Assembly: GCF_004354045.1 (NCBI RefSeq)
Contig: NZ_SMRT01000012.1
Span: 172,442-236,441, forward strand
DNA: 64,000 nt
Direction of reading: 5' to 3'
DNA from: Paenibacillus piri
Lineage (GTDB): Bacteria > Bacillota > Bacilli > Paenibacillales > NBRC-103111
Below are positions 25,572 to 35,261 of this stretch, in pieces. How positions within the stretch are numbered: position 1 is the first letter of the stretch; every line of letters begins with the position of its first letter. The translations under genes were made by a program, and so were the position numbers. The notes below the pieces were generated by a model that was given only the letters and a program-made list of their open reading frames with translations, did no database searches and was not told the origin of the DNA.

Positions 25572-26405
25572 CTACATTTTTAATGCGCCTTGCGTCAGTC
25601 CGGAAATAAAATATTTTTGAAACAGGATAAAAATGATAATCACCGGAATAATGGACATGGACATGGCGGCGAAGATTTGAGCATAGTTAACGGACGAAAA
25701 TACCTGATTAAAATACGTCATTCCTACCGGGATTGTGCGAAGCGCGGGGTCTTTAATCATGACTAAAGCCAGGAAGAACTCATTCCATACACCGATAAAT
25801 GTAAGTATCACGATCGTAGCCAGACCAGGTTTCGTCAAAGGGAATACAATTGTCCATAATATGGCCAATTTACTGCTGCCGTCCATTTCCGCCGCTTCTT
25901 CCAGTTCACGGGGAATCGAGCGGATAAAAGTAGTCAGCAAAAAAATGGTAAACGGCATTCCCCCCGCTACATATGGGAAAATCAGACCCCACAACGTATT
26001 GTAAATGCCCAAGAACAGCTCCACCTGGAACAGCGGAATTAATGTGACCTGATGAGGCACCATGAGGGCCGACAGGAACATCCCCATCACGATGCGGTTT
26101 CCCGTGAATTCAAACCGCGCCAATGCGTAAGAGGCCAGGTAAGCGATGAGGACAACCAATACAATCGTAACCGCAGTCACAATAACGCTGTTTTGGTAAG
26201 TTACGGCCAATTGGGAAATTTTCCAGGCTTCCGTGTAATTGGTCCACTCCCATTTGAGCGGTGCCCACCACAAATTCGAATAAAACTCTCCCTCGCCCTT
26301 CAATGAGCTGAACAGCAGCCATAATAAGGGATAACCCGTCAATATCGAAATTATCAGCAGTACGGCATGGGAGAAAATACGGGTACCGACCCCGTAGACA
26401 GACAT
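25572..26405 (-). CDS. CUT1 permease (MalG type), importer 3
   Basis: 277 residues; ATG at 26405 chosen from AAGGAG 8 nt upstream instead of the TTG at 26426. Six membrane segments, 'LTGYPLLWLLFSSLKGEGEF' near the start, EAA loop 'EAAEMDGSSKLAIL'. It is the last gene of the six-gene minus-strand operon and closes at a terminator. Ends 'YFISGLTQGALKM'. Confidence 0.93.
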   Translation of the reverse strand: MSVYGVGTRIFSHAVLLIISILTGYPLLWLLFSSLKGEGEFYSNLWWAPLKWEWTNYTEAWKISQLAVTYQNSVIVTAVTIVLVVLIAYLASYALARFEFTGNRIVMGMFLSALMVPHQVTLIPLFQVELFLGIYNTLWGLIFPYVAGGMPFTIFLLTTFIRSIPRELEEAAEMDGSSKLAILWTIVFPLTKPGLATIVILTFIGVWNEFFLALVMIKDPALRTIPVGMTYFNQVFSSVNYAQIFAAMSMSIIPVIIIFILFQKYFISGLTQGALKM

Positions 26406-26429
26406 AAACGTCACTCCTTGCTTCAAAAA

Positions 26430-27350
26430 TTAATGACTAAACCGCTTCATAATGAACAGCTGAATGGCTGTTACGACGGCGATAATGAATAACAGGAGAT
26501 AGGAGATCGCCGCACCGTATCCGAAGGAGTGGAGCTTGAATGCCTGCGTATAAGAGTAAGTCATAACGACTTCCGTTGCATGATAAGGTCCCGCGCTGGT
26601 CATCACATAGACGAGATCGAACACATTAAACGCCCCCATGACAGCTATTGTCGTATTGATGATTATGATAGGAATCATAAGCGGAAGCGTGATGCGAAAA
26701 AAGCTTTGCCTCCGGGAGGCTCCGTCCACTTTGGCCGCTTCGTACAGATCGCCGGGTATATTTTGCAGGCCGGCCAGGAACAGAACCATGTGGTACCCGG
26801 CCCATTTCCAAATGTCGACGACGATCAAAGCGCCCAGGGCGAGCTTCGGATCGCCTAACCAAGCCGTGTCGGTGGAGAAGCCGAACAGCCCGAGAAAATG
26901 ATTGAGGAGACCGAATACCGGGTTGTAAATCCATGACCACAGCAGACCGACCGCAACAAAGGAGAGAACGACGGGAATGAAAATAATCGTCCGGTAAACG
27001 GAGATGCCTTTTAGCCTCTGGTTCAGCAGGATGGCCAGCAGCAAGCCCAGACATACTTTTCCGGCAACGGTAGAAACGGCGTATTGTATATTATGGCCCA
27101 GCGCTTGCCACACGAACGGATCATGGAATGCGGTTATATAGTTGCTTAATCCAACCCATTTCCCGTCCGAAAAGCCGTCCCATTCCATAAAGCTGAATAT
27201 AAAGCCGTTAATGACGGGATACAGGGTAAACACGGCAAATAAAAGCAAGGCCGGCAGGAGAAGGATGAAGGGGAAAAGCTTTCTTCCCCATGCAATCCGT
27301 CTTTTCGGGATGCTCGTTGCCCCGCTTTTGGCCAAAGAAATGTTCGACAT
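26430..27350 (-). CDS. CUT1 permease (MalF type), importer 3
   Basis: 306 residues. A basic N-terminus precedes 'FPFILLLPALLLFAVFTLYP' and five further membrane segments. The EAA loop reads 'EAAKVDGASRRQSF'. AAAGGTGGG lies upstream of the ATG. The next gene starts 24 bases after its stop. A GC-rich inverted repeat (CGGGGC near 27391 with GCCCCG near 27432) lies between it and the binding-protein gene. Confidence 0.92.
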   Translation of the reverse strand: MSNISLAKSGATSIPKRRIAWGRKLFPFILLLPALLLFAVFTLYPVINGFIFSFMEWDGFSDGKWVGLSNYITAFHDPFVWQALGHNIQYAVSTVAGKVCLGLLLAILLNQRLKGISVYRTIIFIPVVLSFVAVGLLWSWIYNPVFGLLNHFLGLFGFSTDTAWLGDPKLALGALIVVDIWKWAGYHMVLFLAGLQNIPGDLYEAAKVDGASRRQSFFRITLPLMIPIIIINTTIAVMGAFNVFDLVYVMTSAGPYHATEVVMTYSYTQAFKLHSFGYGAAISYLLLFIIAVVTAIQLFIMKRFSH

Positions 27351-27451
27351 CGAATCCCACCCACCTTTTTATAATATCATTTATAAGTTTCGGGGCTCCC
27401 CGCAAAGTACCTGAATTAGCTTCGAAGCAAGGCCCCGCTTTGTGGGGATAT

Positions 27452-28789
27452 TCATTTAGCCTTTTGATCGAATTGATAGCCTTTGGCGACCAGACCGTCC
27501 TGTACCTTTTGAATATCGGCCATGGCTTGTTCGGCAGGCTTCTGTCCTCCGACTACAGCCTGAATATTCTCTTGGAACGCCTTGGTGATTTCCGGCGGCC
27601 AGTACCAATCGAGGAACGTGACTGTCTGCGGCAAATACGTTTCCTGGAACGCCTTGGTTATCGGGTCCTGCAGCGTTCCTTTTACACTGACGTTCACGGA
27701 GAAGGTGCCGTTGGTTTTGGTCAAATATTGCTGTTGGATGTCGTCGCTTGAATAAAATTCGATAAATTTTTGCGCCAGCGACTCCTTCTGCGCAGAGATG
27801 CCCGAATAGATGCCCAATGCGCTTCCGCTGCCGCCTGTCGCTTGAGGCTTCGCCTGATTGTTGTCCATAAGCGGGAACGTGACGATGCCCACATCGAATT
27901 TGCCGCCGCTGTCCACCGCCGCTTTTAGAAAGCCCGGGTATTCCCACGACCCTCCGTAGAACATGGCCGATTTGCCGGTGCTAAAGACGGCAAGACCTCC
28001 CTTCGTATCAATACCGTTGACGCCGGGTTGGAATATGCCGTCCTTGCCGAAGCGCTCCAGCATTTTCATGGCGGCCGTATAGTCGGCATCCGTAAACTTC
28101 GCTTTTCCGCGCAAAGTGTCGAAGGTGCGTTCTACCGATTGGTTGCCGCTCGTTTGGGCGAACGCCTGAAAAAACCACATCGGCCACATATAAGCTGTGC
28201 CTCCGCCAAATCCGACGGTGCTGATGTTGTCCGCTTTCAGGGAGGCTGCAGTATTCAGTATATCTTGGTAGGTGACGGGAGGCTTGAGCCCATATTTTTC
28301 CAATATTTTTTTGTTGTAGTAAAGCGCGCTTGTCGATATGGATCCCACCGGCACCGCATAAGTTTTACCATCCAGGATGAAAGGATCCATTGCGGCTTTT
28401 AAAAACCGGTCTTTGTACGTCGCAACTCCGCTCAAATCTTTAATGATGCCCGACGTTGCCATGAAGCGGACGTCCTGCCCGTTCAATTCGACCACGTCGA
28501 TCGGCTGTTTGCCGTTATGCGCAGCCATAAAGTTTTCGATAAATTTATTGCTTTCGGTAGCAATCAGTTTAATCTTGGCATGATTTTTCTCCTCAAACGG
28601 TTTAAACAGCTCTTGCAGCAATTCCTGATTTTTCGTGTTAACGGTATATACAATCAGCTCCTGGGAACGGGAGGCTGACGAATCAGCCTCGCTCTCCTTT
28701 TTAATCGACGACGCTCCTCCCGCGGTACAAGCGGAAACAATAAAGAGCGGACAAATGAATGCGGCGGCCATCGCTTTTTTCCAAACCAT
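27452..28789 (-). CDS. Sugar-binding lipoprotein, importer 3
   Basis: 445 residues with AAAGGGG before ATG. Signal peptide of about 20 residues ends in the lipobox 'IVSAC', followed by a flexible Ser/Glu-rich linker. Binding-protein features are 'IVYTVNTKNQELLQELFKPF', 'QPIDVVELNGQDVRFMATSG' and 'AVPVGSISTSALYYNKKILE'. It lies between the MelA-like GH4 gene and the permeases, so the ligand is probably an alpha-galactoside or a related uronide-containing sugar, an inference from context. Confidence 0.92.
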   Translation of the reverse strand: MVWKKAMAAAFICPLFIVSACTAGGASSIKKESEADSSASRSQELIVYTVNTKNQELLQELFKPFEEKNHAKIKLIATESNKFIENFMAAHNGKQPIDVVELNGQDVRFMATSGIIKDLSGVATYKDRFLKAAMDPFILDGKTYAVPVGSISTSALYYNKKILEKYGLKPPVTYQDILNTAASLKADNISTVGFGGGTAYMWPMWFFQAFAQTSGNQSVERTFDTLRGKAKFTDADYTAAMKMLERFGKDGIFQPGVNGIDTKGGLAVFSTGKSAMFYGGSWEYPGFLKAAVDSGGKFDVGIVTFPLMDNNQAKPQATGGSGSALGIYSGISAQKESLAQKFIEFYSSDDIQQQYLTKTNGTFSVNVSVKGTLQDPITKAFQETYLPQTVTFLDWYWPPEITKAFQENIQAVVGGQKPAEQAMADIQKVQDGLVAKGYQFDQKAK

Positions 28790-28855
28790 GAGTTGTAACC
28801 CCTTTCATTTAATTAGGCTTACAGAGCCGCGAGGCGGTATAAATGGAACCGGACA

Positions 28856-30268
28856 TTATTGCGCCAGTTCCCCGAATCTGGAGAAAATAGCCAGCGCAGG
28901 ATCGATGGGTACCTCGGCGCGCGTAATATGATCGGGAATGGGAATCGTCGGTGCAGGCCTCAACGATTTTCCTGCAAATTGCGGCAGCCACTCTTTCTCC
29001 GCCTCCAGCATTTCCGCAACCATGTCGCGAATTTCCTTCAAGGTCAAGACAGAGGATGTAAGAGGGTCCAGCGCGCATGCCTGCACGACCGTTTCGGGAT
29101 TGCCGGTCTTGGCGGCCAGTACAGCCAAACGCTGAACGTTGATGTTCGTCAGGTTGAGTGCGGCGCATTGCGGAGGGAGCTCTCCGACAATCGTTTGGCG
29201 AAGACCGGTCCGGTCGGCAATGACCGGGCCTTCCGCGCAGCATTCGTCAGGCAGGTTCGTGATCATGCCGTTGTTTCTGACATTGCCGTTAAAGGTGAAC
29301 GTTTTTCCGGTTTCCAACGCTTCAATGATGTAGGCGCAATATTCGACGCTTCGGGGAGGCAGCTCGGCCGTTTCCGCCGAAAGAATATCCTGCTCCTTGT
29401 ATTTGTTGGCAACATAGTTGCACCAAGTATAAAACGCTCCCGATTCGCCGCCGAAGGAAGGCTCGTCGCAATATAAATCAAGCGCTTTTTGGTTTTTGCG
29501 GAACCATGGCACATATTCGGATAAATGCCCCGTCGATTCCGTCATGAAGTACCCGAAATGGCGGAACACTTCGCCTCTGACCTTTTCGTTGGCGTAGTAC
29601 TCGGGCAGCTCGAATTTTTCCCTGAGCGTCGGATACAAGTCCTGACCGTCGCTCTCCAGCTTAATGAACCAGCCCATATGGTTAATTCCCGCACTGATGT
29701 AATCGATCTTCTGTTTCGGAACGCCGACATAGCCGGAGATCAGATCGAGCGTCGTTTGCACGCCATGGCACAATCCGACGAACTTGACGTTGGTCTCTCC
29801 CAAAGCCCAGCAAATCATGGCCATAGGATTGACATAATTTAAAAGTATGGCGCGGGGACACAGCTCTTCCATATCTTTGGCCACATCCAGTATGACGGGA
29901 ATGCTGCGCAGCGCGCGGAATATGCCGCCGGGACCCAACGTATCGCCAATGCACTGGTCGACCCCATACTTGAGCGGAATTTTATAATCAAGCTCGAAGG
30001 CGGATACGCCGCCTATTTGGAAGGAGCAGATCACATAATTGGCATCCTTCAACGCTTCACGGCGGTTTGTCGTAACCGTGACCTTTGATTTCAATCCGTT
30101 CTTTTCAATGACTTTATCCGCATAGGATTTCACCTGCGACGTTTTCCCTATCGAAGGCGCCATCAAAGCAAACTCGGTATCCTCCAAAGCTGCAGTCGCC
30201 ATAATGTCCGTCAGCAGCGTTTTGCAAAAAACGATGCTGCCTGCGCCAATGATCGCGATTTTCCTCAT
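28856..30268 (-). CDS. GH4 family alpha-galactosidase-like enzyme (MelA type)
   Basis: 470 residues; ATG at 30268 is chosen because GGAGGG lies 7 nt upstream, and the earlier ATG is part of that ribosome site. NAD-binding 'IAIIGAGSIVFCKTLLTDIM' opens the protein. 'GDTLGPGGIFRALRS' (108-122) is a hallmark of the MelA branch, with N147 in 'LNYVNPMAM', C167-H168 in 'GLCHGVQ' and 'INHMGWFIKLE'. It is more distant from the two GH4 copies at 13-16 kb. Expected role: cytoplasmic hydrolysis of an imported alpha-galactoside, or alpha-galacturonide, using NAD and Mn2+. It sits in the operon with an oxidoreductase and an importer. Confidence 0.9.
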   Translation of the reverse strand: MRKIAIIGAGSIVFCKTLLTDIMATAALEDTEFALMAPSIGKTSQVKSYADKVIEKNGLKSKVTVTTNRREALKDANYVICSFQIGGVSAFELDYKIPLKYGVDQCIGDTLGPGGIFRALRSIPVILDVAKDMEELCPRAILLNYVNPMAMICWALGETNVKFVGLCHGVQTTLDLISGYVGVPKQKIDYISAGINHMGWFIKLESDGQDLYPTLREKFELPEYYANEKVRGEVFRHFGYFMTESTGHLSEYVPWFRKNQKALDLYCDEPSFGGESGAFYTWCNYVANKYKEQDILSAETAELPPRSVEYCAYIIEALETGKTFTFNGNVRNNGMITNLPDECCAEGPVIADRTGLRQTIVGELPPQCAALNLTNINVQRLAVLAAKTGNPETVVQACALDPLTSSVLTLKEIRDMVAEMLEAEKEWLPQFAGKSLRPAPTIPIPDHITRAEVPIDPALAIFSRFGELAQ

Positions 30269-30284
30269 TCCAAATCCCTCCATG

Positions 30285-31337
30285 TTATTGATATCGGGCC
30301 ATAAAGCGAATATACGATTCCGCGAGTCTGAGGTCCTCCAACGCTTCCTTCGCTTCGCAGGGTGCCGGGCGGATGCCTTGGACGGCAGCGATGAAATTGA
30401 TCGCCTGTTTTCTCATCGCCGCCATATTCGGCATGACCGGTTGAAAGTGCGAAGGCTGGTCTTTGCCGTTATCGCGCATGATGGATACAACTCCCGAAAC
30501 CTGGCGCGCAAGAGGCGCGGGCAGGTCGATGCGGACATAGCCTTGTTCGAAACAGACCTGAATGCTTTCATGCCATTCGACGGATGTTTTGTAAGGCGCC
30601 ATTTCCAGAGTTACCGTTACGCCGCTGTCGCTCTCTCCGGTCAGGAGCACGCCGCTGCGATCCGCATACGTAAGCCGGTACGATTCCTGAAGAAAGAAGC
30701 GGATGGCGTTGACTTGATGGATGTAATAGTTGACGAAAGCGTCCAGCTGCCGGGTCTGATGATCGTCGAAGTCTTTCGGTCCGGGCTCCGGCTGAATGGA
30801 AGGATAAGGCTCGTCGGTAACGAGAGGCGCATCGGCTCCGCCGACCCAATCGCCCGGCGGCATAATGACCCGAATGTAGCGTAATTTGCCGAGTTCTCCG
30901 CTCGTCTTCCATTGCTCCACAACCGTTTTGGCGTATTCCATGGCGGGATCGGATCTTTTGTGATAGCCGACCATGTGCAGAACCCCGTTTTCTTCGCCCA
31001 ATCGGACGAGCCTTTCTCCGGTTTCCACGGTCAGCGATATCGGTTTCTCGGTAAATACAGGAACGCCCGCCTGTAAAATATCCGGTACGATAGAATGGTA
31101 ATTGCGGAAAGGCTGCGCTGCGACAATAGCATCTACATCGGCGCGTTCCAGAAATTCCTTATGATCGGCATAAATTTGCGGTATGCCGTAGCGTCGGGCA
31201 ACCAGCTCCGCCATTTGCGGTCGCGGCTCGGCAAGCGCAACGATCTCGCATTCGTTTTTCAGGACTGCATAATTGGACAGATGGGCCATCTGGCCCATGC
31301 CTCCCACTCCGACAAATCCGATTTTTATCTTTTTCAT
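30285..31337 (-). CDS. Gfo/Idh/MocA family NAD(P)-dependent oxidoreductase
   Basis: 350 residues. The Rossmann motif G-x-G-G-M-G is in 'IGFVGVGGMGQMAHL' (6-20), and the family lysine is in 'VFTEKPIS' (E97-K98-P99). A later 'YHKRSDPAMEYAK' motif has the His of the active site. Members oxidise sugar hydroxyls, inositols or act with GH109-type chemistry. Here it lies between a GH4 enzyme and the VCBS protein with gaps of 16 and 6 bases, so it probably acts on the same sugar after hydrolysis. Specificity cannot be read. Confidence 0.9.
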   Translation of the reverse strand: MKKIKIGFVGVGGMGQMAHLSNYAVLKNECEIVALAEPRPQMAELVARRYGIPQIYADHKEFLERADVDAIVAAQPFRNYHSIVPDILQAGVPVFTEKPISLTVETGERLVRLGEENGVLHMVGYHKRSDPAMEYAKTVVEQWKTSGELGKLRYIRVIMPPGDWVGGADAPLVTDEPYPSIQPEPGPKDFDDHQTRQLDAFVNYYIHQVNAIRFFLQESYRLTYADRSGVLLTGESDSGVTVTLEMAPYKTSVEWHESIQVCFEQGYVRIDLPAPLARQVSGVVSIMRDNGKDQPSHFQPVMPNMAAMRKQAINFIAAVQGIRPAPCEAKEALEDLRLAESYIRFMARYQ

Positions 31338-31343
31338 GTCAAC

Positions 31344-32432
31344 TCACTCCTGAGGGCCCAAATTTTCGAATAGGAACAAGCCTTCCTTGCCTGGCGCGAC
31401 GATATCGGGATAGCCGTTTCCGGTTACATCCTGAATCCACATGTAAATTCCGTTCCCGGATGCTTCGCCTGCCGGTCCGTAATCGATGACGTGTTTCTCG
31501 AAGCGGCCGTTGCCGATCTTGAAATAATAGATGCCTACCGGATCATCGGCACCCGGATCGAAATCATGCGCCATATACCGCTTGCCGGCGACCAGCTCAA
31601 GCTCGCCGTCGCGATCCAGATCAACCAGAAGCAAGTCATGGTACTGGGAGACGCTCATATCGATTTCATGCTTGATCCAGCGCCGCGTTCCATCGGCTTC
31701 CAGACTTTGTTCGTACCAGTGCAGCCCGTAGTCATGGGCCTGGCCTACAATGAGATCGCACAGCCCGTTCCCGGTTATGTCATGCCCCAGAATGGGAATG
31801 CTTGCCGATCCGAACGAGAATTCGGGATGAAACGTCCATAATTCGTTGAACGGATCTTCCGGCTGCTCCAACCAACCGTCGGCAAGCACGACATCCATCC
31901 GGCCATCGCCGTTAATATCGGCAAATCCGAGGCCGTGGCCGCTTTTCAGTCCGTCGTGAATAACGACCTTATGAAATTGTCCGGTCCCTTTTCCCTGATG
32001 ATCCCGAATCAGCTTATAGAACATCTGGGGGCCGCCGGGAGTATTCGGGAAAATTTCGGGAACGCCGCAGCCGTCGATATCGAAGTAGCGGATCGTTTCG
32101 ATATTCGGGCTTTGGTCGATTTCGAACGTTTCCCAAAGCGCGCCGCTGTTCCCGGGATTTTGGCGCCAACGGAGGGCGCCGCTCCACCAGGAGCCGGTTA
32201 TCAAGTCGTTGAAACCGTTTCCATTTACATCCATGGGAAAGTCCGAAAAATCGTCGCGGTAGTCATTAATCGCGGCGATATCACATATCTTGTGTTTTTG
32301 CTTGAAATCAGGGCCTTGATACCAATAAGCGCCGCTGACAATATCCAGGATGCCGTCATTGTCGACATCGAACACTGAGCAAGCTTCATAGGGACTTGAG
32401 TCCAGAAATTTTTTCTTGAATGTAATTGGCAT
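31344..32432 (-). CDS. Seven-motif VCBS/FG-GAP beta-propeller protein without signal peptide
   Basis: 362 residues. ATG at 32432 follows GAAGGAA; the upstream extension to 32525 lacks a ribosome site. Seven calcium-loop motifs are spaced along the chain: DVDNDGILD (22), DVNGNGFND (68), DIDGCGVPE (118), DINGDGRMD (172), DITGNGLCD (218), DLDRDGELE (271) and DVTGNGYPD (335). This predicts a seven-bladed propeller with metal loops. There is no signal peptide, lipobox or membrane segment, which is odd since such proteins are usually exported. It is the first gene of the minus-strand operon with oxidoreductase, GH4 and importer. It could be a sugar-binding or lyase-like protein. No catalytic residue can be named. 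Confidence 0.85.
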   Translation of the reverse strand: MPITFKKKFLDSSPYEACSVFDVDNDGILDIVSGAYWYQGPDFKQKHKICDIAAINDYRDDFSDFPMDVNGNGFNDLITGSWWSGALRWRQNPGNSGALWETFEIDQSPNIETIRYFDIDGCGVPEIFPNTPGGPQMFYKLIRDHQGKGTGQFHKVVIHDGLKSGHGLGFADINGDGRMDVVLADGWLEQPEDPFNELWTFHPEFSFGSASIPILGHDITGNGLCDLIVGQAHDYGLHWYEQSLEADGTRRWIKHEIDMSVSQYHDLLLVDLDRDGELELVAGKRYMAHDFDPGADDPVGIYYFKIGNGRFEKHVIDYGPAGEASGNGIYMWIQDVTGNGYPDIVAPGKEGLFLFENLGPQE

Positions 32433-32478
32433 TTTCGACAATTCCTTCTTTCCGCATTGAAATGATACGATCATGCTT

Positions 32479-32506
32479 GGAGCGCTCCTGGAAGTAAGTG
32501 TATAAT
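32479..32506 (+). promoter_or_regulatory. Promoter region with palindrome between VCBS operon and AraC gene
   Basis: GGAGCGCTCC (32479-32488) is a perfect 10-bp palindrome at the -35 position of a promoter with TATAAT at 32501-32506, pointing toward the AraC gene. The VCBS operon starts on the other strand at 32432, so the site may control both directions. Confidence 0.35.
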
Positions 32507-32576
32507 AGAACAGATACAATCTCAATGAGCATTGTTGTGTAAAGTACTATTGAATCTTGCGAATTGGGGGATGAAC

Positions 32577-33419
32577 ATGTCAGTTTCCACGATATTCAGG
32601 AGCATGCCTGTGCTGCTTGACGGCAAAGTATTTAGAATGGACAAGGGACAGCCGTTTTCGTATCCGCTGCATTACCATGAGGAAAATTCGGAGTTTCTGT
32701 TGATCGTCGAGGGAGAAGGAAGCTTTCGGGTCGACGGCAAGCCGTACCAGGCCAGAAGCGGGCATTTGCTATGCTATAACCGGACCGTTTGGCATGAGGA
32801 AATATCGACCAGCGAAAGGTTCCACGCCATGTACATCGGGTTCAAAGGGCTGCAGATCCGGGATTTGCCGCCCGACTTTTTTCTCGAAAGAGACCGGCCC
32901 CAGTTGATCGCGCTGGAAGAGTATTTTATACCGGTCAAGCAATTGATGTACGATCTCATTATGGAGCATGAAAGCACGGCGCCGGAATCCGACGCGATTG
33001 CCGACCAGCTGCTTGGCGTACTGATATGCCGTCTCTCCCAGCTTGTCCATTACAAGAAAAACGTCGAATATCGCAAACGTCCCTCGCAAGACGCAGTGCT
33101 TATGGCCAAACGATATATCGAGGAGAAATATCAGACGGATATTAATTTAAAAACTTTAGCCAAGCTGACTCATCTCAATCATTATCATTTTAGTCATTTG
33201 TTCAAGAAGGAGACGGGGCAAAGCCCGATCCAGCACCTTATAAGTTACCGGGTCGAAGTATCCAAGCAATATTTGATCACCACCCGCAAATCGATGGGCG
33301 AAATCGCAGAGCTTGTCGGGTATAAAAGCGAAACGTATTTTCAAAATATTTTCAAGAAAGTGGCCGGCATATCTCCGGGGCGATACCGTTCCGAGTTTTG
33401 GAAACATGCTCGTTCATAG
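32577..33419 (+). CDS. AraC-family regulator with cupin domain
   Basis: 280 residues; ATG at 32577 is placed 6 nt after GGGGG. N-terminal cupin (about 15-110) has 'FSYPLHYHEENSEFLLIVEG' and 'GHLLCYNRTVWHEE', the sugar-sensing barrel. The AraC domain (about 175-278) reads 'INLKTLAKLTHLNHYHFSHL' and 'MGEIAELVGYKSETYFQNIF', ending 'GISPGRYRSEFW'. Divergent to the VCBS/oxidoreductase/GH4/importer operon, which is its likely target. A kinase gene begins 85 bases after its stop. Confidence 0.92.
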   Translation: MSVSTIFRSMPVLLDGKVFRMDKGQPFSYPLHYHEENSEFLLIVEGEGSFRVDGKPYQARSGHLLCYNRTVWHEEISTSERFHAMYIGFKGLQIRDLPPDFFLERDRPQLIALEEYFIPVKQLMYDLIMEHESTAPESDAIADQLLGVLICRLSQLVHYKKNVEYRKRPSQDAVLMAKRYIEEKYQTDINLKTLAKLTHLNHYHFSHLFKKETGQSPIQHLISYRVEVSKQYLITTRKSMGEIAELVGYKSETYFQNIFKKVAGISPGRYRSEFWKHARS

Positions 33420-33504
33420 CTTAGACGGGTCTTTTCCGCGTGCTAATTATAGCGCTATAATGTACATATATAAATCGCAATATTACAGCGATACGGAGGG
33501 TCCC

Positions 33505-35259
33505 ATGCGCACGATACAAGGAAAAATGTTTATTGCGTTCAGCGTCGTCATCTGTTTGGCAATTGTACCGATTGCTTACAGCGCTTACTGGAATTCGTCC
33601 AAAGTTATCGAACGAAATGCGATTGCTTACATTTCCGAGCGAATCAGCAGCGCCAATGGCGATTTGCAGTCGATGATCGAGGACGCGGATAAAATCAGCA
33701 AAGTGATAACGAGCAGCAAAGATATTATTCAAAACATCGTCATGAGCGGTACGGAAGCCCCGGCCTACGACTGGTTTATGGAAAAAAAGGCGGCGGAAGA
33801 TTTTTTGAGCTCGATGGCGGCATACAAGCCGTTTATTGAACGAATCACAGTAGCAGGCACAAACGGAAAGCTGTTTCAAACCGGAAACAGACGGATTAAT
33901 CCGGAGGTCATTGACATGCTGAAAAGCGAGCCGTCGCTGATGCAAAATAAAAAGCATCTGCGGTACGATTCATCCGTGGAAGGGAAAATGATGCTGATCC
34001 GTCCGGTTAGCCAGGGAGGGCAGGTCATCGGCTATTGCATCGTTGAATTCGACCCGGGTATCGTGCGGAAAGTGTTTGATATCGAACCGCTTGCAGACAG
34101 TATGGTCGCCGTATTGGATGAGTTCCGAAACATTATGTATCATACGCATCCCGAGCTAATTCGCATGCCTGCGGCTGACACAAGCTTAAGGCAAATCATA
34201 CAGTCCAAATCAGACGGATTTGAAAATAAAGTGGTAACGGTTGACGGCATTCCCTATTTAACCGTTCAATTTTCTTCAGGGTTTACAGGCTGGACGACGA
34301 TCGGCATGGTCCCGCTTCGCTCCTTGTTAAGCGAAGTGCATAATATCCGCGATCAGATCATCACGATTGCCGCTATCGTGCTTGTCGCCGTTTTGATCGT
34401 GTCGATTGTGCTGTCCAATCAAATTACACGGAATATTAAACGGCTGCGGAATGCGATGAGACTCGTTCGCGAAGGCCATTTGAATGCCAGGCCGCGAATC
34501 CGCTCCAGCGACGAAGTGGGCCAGCTGAGCGAAATGTTCACCTCGATGATGAGCCGTTTGCAGGATTCAATGAATGAGACGCAGGCCCGCGAGCGGCAAA
34601 AGCGCGAAGCGGAGTACAAGGCGCTTCAGGCGCAGATTAACCCGCACTTTTTGTACAACACGCTAAATACGATTAAATATTTGGCCCGCATCCAGCACGC
34701 CCGCAATATCGAGGAAATTTCCGAATCGCTGATTGAGATCATGAGGTTTGCCATCGACTCCTCCCGTGAAATGATCACCATCCGGGAGGAACTGGAGCAG
34801 GTGAACCGGTATATAAGCATCCAGAAGTTTAAGTTTTTGGATCGGCTGACGGTTGTTGCCGATACGGAAGAAACTGTACTGGATTGTTTGATTCCCAAGC
34901 TGACCCTGCAGCCTGTAGTTGAAAACGCGCTGCACCACGGCTTGGGCGGATCGACGGCCCAAGGCACAGTGAGGATTCGTATTTATGGAGAGGGCCGGGA
35001 ACGGGTCAAGCTGGATGTGACCGATAACGGAACGGGAATTTCAGAGGAACAAATTGCGGATATTTTGAACAATGAACCCGGAAACGGAGCAGGAACGGAT
35101 GCCGTGCAGTCCCGATCCAACGCTGGCATCGGGCTTAAAAATGTGAACGAACGGATCAAGTTTGCTTTTGGCGACAAGTACGGACTGTCTTTGTACAGTC
35201 AACCGGGGGAATTTACAACGGTGGAATTGACGTTGCCCCAGCAAAGGAGGCTTGGCTGA
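33505..35259 (+). CDS. YesM-type sensor histidine kinase, partner of the next gene
   Basis: 584 residues; ATG at 33505 after GGAGGG. A longer open frame extends upstream into the AraC gene but lacks a ribosome site. Membrane segments at about 9-28 and 285-304 bracket an extracellular sensor domain of about 255 residues. HAMP linker 305-360. H381 in 'ALQAQINPHFLYNTLNTIK' is the phospho-acceptor. ATPase motifs: 'LTLQPVVENALHHGLGG', 'DNGTGIS' and 'NAGIGLKNVNERI'. The response regulator gene follows after two bases, making a classical YesM/YesN pair for the importer 4 operon. Confidence 0.94.
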   Translation: MRTIQGKMFIAFSVVICLAIVPIAYSAYWNSSKVIERNAIAYISERISSANGDLQSMIEDADKISKVITSSKDIIQNIVMSGTEAPAYDWFMEKKAAEDFLSSMAAYKPFIERITVAGTNGKLFQTGNRRINPEVIDMLKSEPSLMQNKKHLRYDSSVEGKMMLIRPVSQGGQVIGYCIVEFDPGIVRKVFDIEPLADSMVAVLDEFRNIMYHTHPELIRMPAADTSLRQIIQSKSDGFENKVVTVDGIPYLTVQFSSGFTGWTTIGMVPLRSLLSEVHNIRDQIITIAAIVLVAVLIVSIVLSNQITRNIKRLRNAMRLVREGHLNARPRIRSSDEVGQLSEMFTSMMSRLQDSMNETQARERQKREAEYKALQAQINPHFLYNTLNTIKYLARIQHARNIEEISESLIEIMRFAIDSSREMITIREELEQVNRYISIQKFKFLDRLTVVADTEETVLDCLIPKLTLQPVVENALHHGLGGSTAQGTVRIRIYGEGRERVKLDVTDNGTGISEEQIADILNNEPGNGAGTDAVQSRSNAGIGLKNVNERIKFAFGDKYGLSLYSQPGEFTTVELTLPQQRRLG

Positions 35260-35261
35260 CG

